Shown in pieces: positions 62,787 to 64,000 of a stretch of DNA of 64,000 nucleotides (position 1 is its first letter; each line of letters begins with the position of its first letter). A program made the translations under genes and the position numbers. This DNA comes from Flagellimonas profundi. Its GTDB lineage: Bacteria; Bacteroidota; Bacteroidia; Flavobacteriales; Flavobacteriaceae. The stretch lies in NCBI RefSeq assembly GCF_017313275.1, contig NZ_JAFLNM010000002.1, positions 544,455 to 608,454 of the forward strand. The letters run 5' to 3'. Under the pieces are notes generated by a model. The model saw only the letters and a program-made list of their open reading frames with translations. It was not told the DNA's origin and made no database searches.

Positions 62787-64000
62787 ATGAAACGATTGTT
62801 TGTTTTAATAATATTCTTTTATACACAGGCACAGATATTTGCCCAAGATCATGTAAAGATTTCTTTACAGGATGTCTTGATGAGGGTACAAGAGTCCAAC
62901 GCAAGTATAAAGGTGTCGGAGCAAGAGGCCAAGATGGCCAAATACGACTATAGGTTCTCCAACTCCATCTTTTTGCCACAGATCTCTGTTTCACATACAG
63001 GAATGGCAACAACAAACCCTTTGATGGCCTTCGGTTCCAAACTCAACCAAGAGATTCTGACCCAGGCAGACTTCAATCCTGATTTGTTGAACGATCCCGA
63101 TCAGATCGAGAACTATGCCACAAAAGTTTCCGTGGAACAGCCTTTGATCAATTTGGATGGGTTTTATCAGCGTAAAGCTGCCAAAACCACTATGGAGGCC
63201 AAAGAGCTTCAAGCCATGCGAACTAGGGACTATCTTGATTTTGAAGCACAGAAAGCCTATGGACAATTGCAATTGGCACATAGAGCAGTGTCGGTACTTC
63301 AAAAAGCATACGATGCCGCAAATGCAAACTTGAACATGGCACAAAACAGCTTTGATCAAGGATTGCTTCAAAAAGCGGATTTGTTGGAAGTGAAAGTTCG
63401 GGTTACCGAGGTTTCCGATCAATTGAAAACAGCCAAGAGCAATGTGAAAAACGCATCGGACTATTTGGCTTTTTTAATGAACGAACAGGGAGATGTGGTT
63501 TACGAACCAACCGAAGATTTAGTACCGGATAATCTTGGTGGAACAGTAGAAGGTTCCCTGGAAAACAGAGCGGATGTAAAAGCCATGGATTTGGTTTCTG
63601 AGGCCTACAAAGCCAATATGCGAGCCGATAATATGACCTTTTTACCAAGACTCAATGCATTTGCCAGTTACGAAATGTACGATGATCAGATCTTTCAGGC
63701 CGATGCAAAAGGATACATTATTGGGGCAAGTTTAAGCTGGGATGTTTTTAAAGGTTCTCAACGATTTGCCAAAGCAGGAAAGAGCAAAACAAGTTATGAA
63801 AAAGCGAAACAAGAATACGAACAGTACATTGCCAAAAGTACTATGGAGCTACAACGCACCAAACGGATGGTCGAAGATGCGAAAAGCAGGCTCCAGACCT
63901 CAAAATTGGCTATGGAGCAATCTGAAGAATCACTGAGGATTCGTACCAACCGATTTAAGGAAGGCTTGGAAAAAACAACCGATTTATTAATGGCCGAAGC
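62787..64000 (+). CDS. TolC-family outer-membrane protein, 3' end beyond window
   Basis: A signal peptide (MKRLFVLIIFFYTQAQIFAQ) and about 385 further residues of long helical OEP repeats (LQDVLMRVQESNASIKVSEQEAK, NSFDQGLLQKADLLEVKVRV, SLENRADVKAMDL) running off the window. The start is the ATG 20 bp after the site F box. It belongs to the sulfur-island regulon by its promoter, so an efflux operon probably continues beyond base 64000. Confidence 0.9.
   Translation, partial: MKRLFVLIIFFYTQAQIFAQDHVKISLQDVLMRVQESNASIKVSEQEAKMAKYDYRFSNSIFLPQISVSHTGMATTNPLMAFGSKLNQEILTQADFNPDLLNDPDQIENYATKVSVEQPLINLDGFYQRKAAKTTMEAKELQAMRTRDYLDFEAQKAYGQLQLAHRAVSVLQKAYDAANANLNMAQNSFDQGLLQKADLLEVKVRVTEVSDQLKTAKSNVKNASDYLAFLMNEQGDVVYEPTEDLVPDNLGGTVEGSLENRADVKAMDLVSEAYKANMRADNMTFLPRLNAFASYEMYDDQIFQADAKGYIIGASLSWDVFKGSQRFAKAGKSKTSYEKAKQEYEQYIAKSTMELQRTKRMVEDAKSRLQTSKLAMEQSEESLRIRTNRFKEGLEKTTDLLMAE

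Overview
The window is about 64 kb of one bacterial chromosome, almost certainly a member of the Flavobacteriaceae (Bacteroidota), probably a marine, pigmented, Muricauda/Allomuricauda-like organism. Seen in the sequence: AT-rich spacers, promoter boxes of the Bacteroidota form TAnnTTTG, no Shine-Dalgarno-like leaders, many lipoproteins, and families typical of the phylum (DUF4097 pairs, DUF6090, a CzcA-TolC fusion, a TonB receptor with a carboxypeptidase-like domain, a FeoB-associated Cys-rich peptide). The genus is an inference. No phage, transposase, CRISPR array or rRNA was seen; there is one tRNA (Asn).

Layout. 0-4 kb: truncated cold-shock gene, ClC chloride channel with an altered gate, aspS. 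4.4-11.6 kb: YwqK-like repeat protein, then a tetR-tolC-mfp-rnd efflux operon with a perfect palindrome over the tetR promoter. 11.8-15 kb: ECF sigma factor plus membrane partner, prenyl diphosphate synthase and lycopene cyclase (carotenoid). 15-26 kb: nitrilase, TonB receptor divergent from a DtxR-family regulator and a ZIP transporter, then a heavy-metal RND exporter in which CzcA is fused to TolC. 26-34.4 kb: GH13 alpha-glucosidase, a large BNR-repeat exoprotein, SDR oxidoreductase and small conserved proteins. 34.4-37.3 kb: ECF sigma, HEAT-repeat anti-sigma and two DUF4097 proteins. 37.4-42.8 kb: orphan TonB plug lipoprotein, feoA-feoB-FeoB-associated peptide, SCO1, RseP. 42.8-47.6 kb: tRNA-Asn, cupin, XRE regulator, PepSY, YceI, LytS/LytTR pair. 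47.7-52.2 kb: xylose module (SSS symporter, xylA, xylB).

52.5-64 kb is the most interesting part: an island that looks like a sulfide/persulfide oxidation system. It holds a Crp/Fnr regulator with three clustered cysteines, a SulP transporter, a persulfide-dioxygenase-like beta-lactamase-fold protein fused to two rhodaneses, two free rhodaneses, an HMA protein, a c-type cytochrome fused to DUF3365, a sterol-desaturase-like membrane protein, a DUF2892 protein, sulfide:quinone reductase, a small membrane peptide, a DUF2202 lipoprotein and the start of a TolC efflux gene. Six intergenic sites with the palindrome GTAAC-N4-GTTAC (five perfect, one with one mismatch) lie in this island. Each has its centre about 32-33.5 bp upstream of a TAnnTTTG-like box, and one serves two divergent promoters. 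This geometry is that of class II activation by an FNR-type dimer. I infer that the local Crp/Fnr protein reads this motif and that the island is one sulfur-stress regulon of at least seven transcription units.
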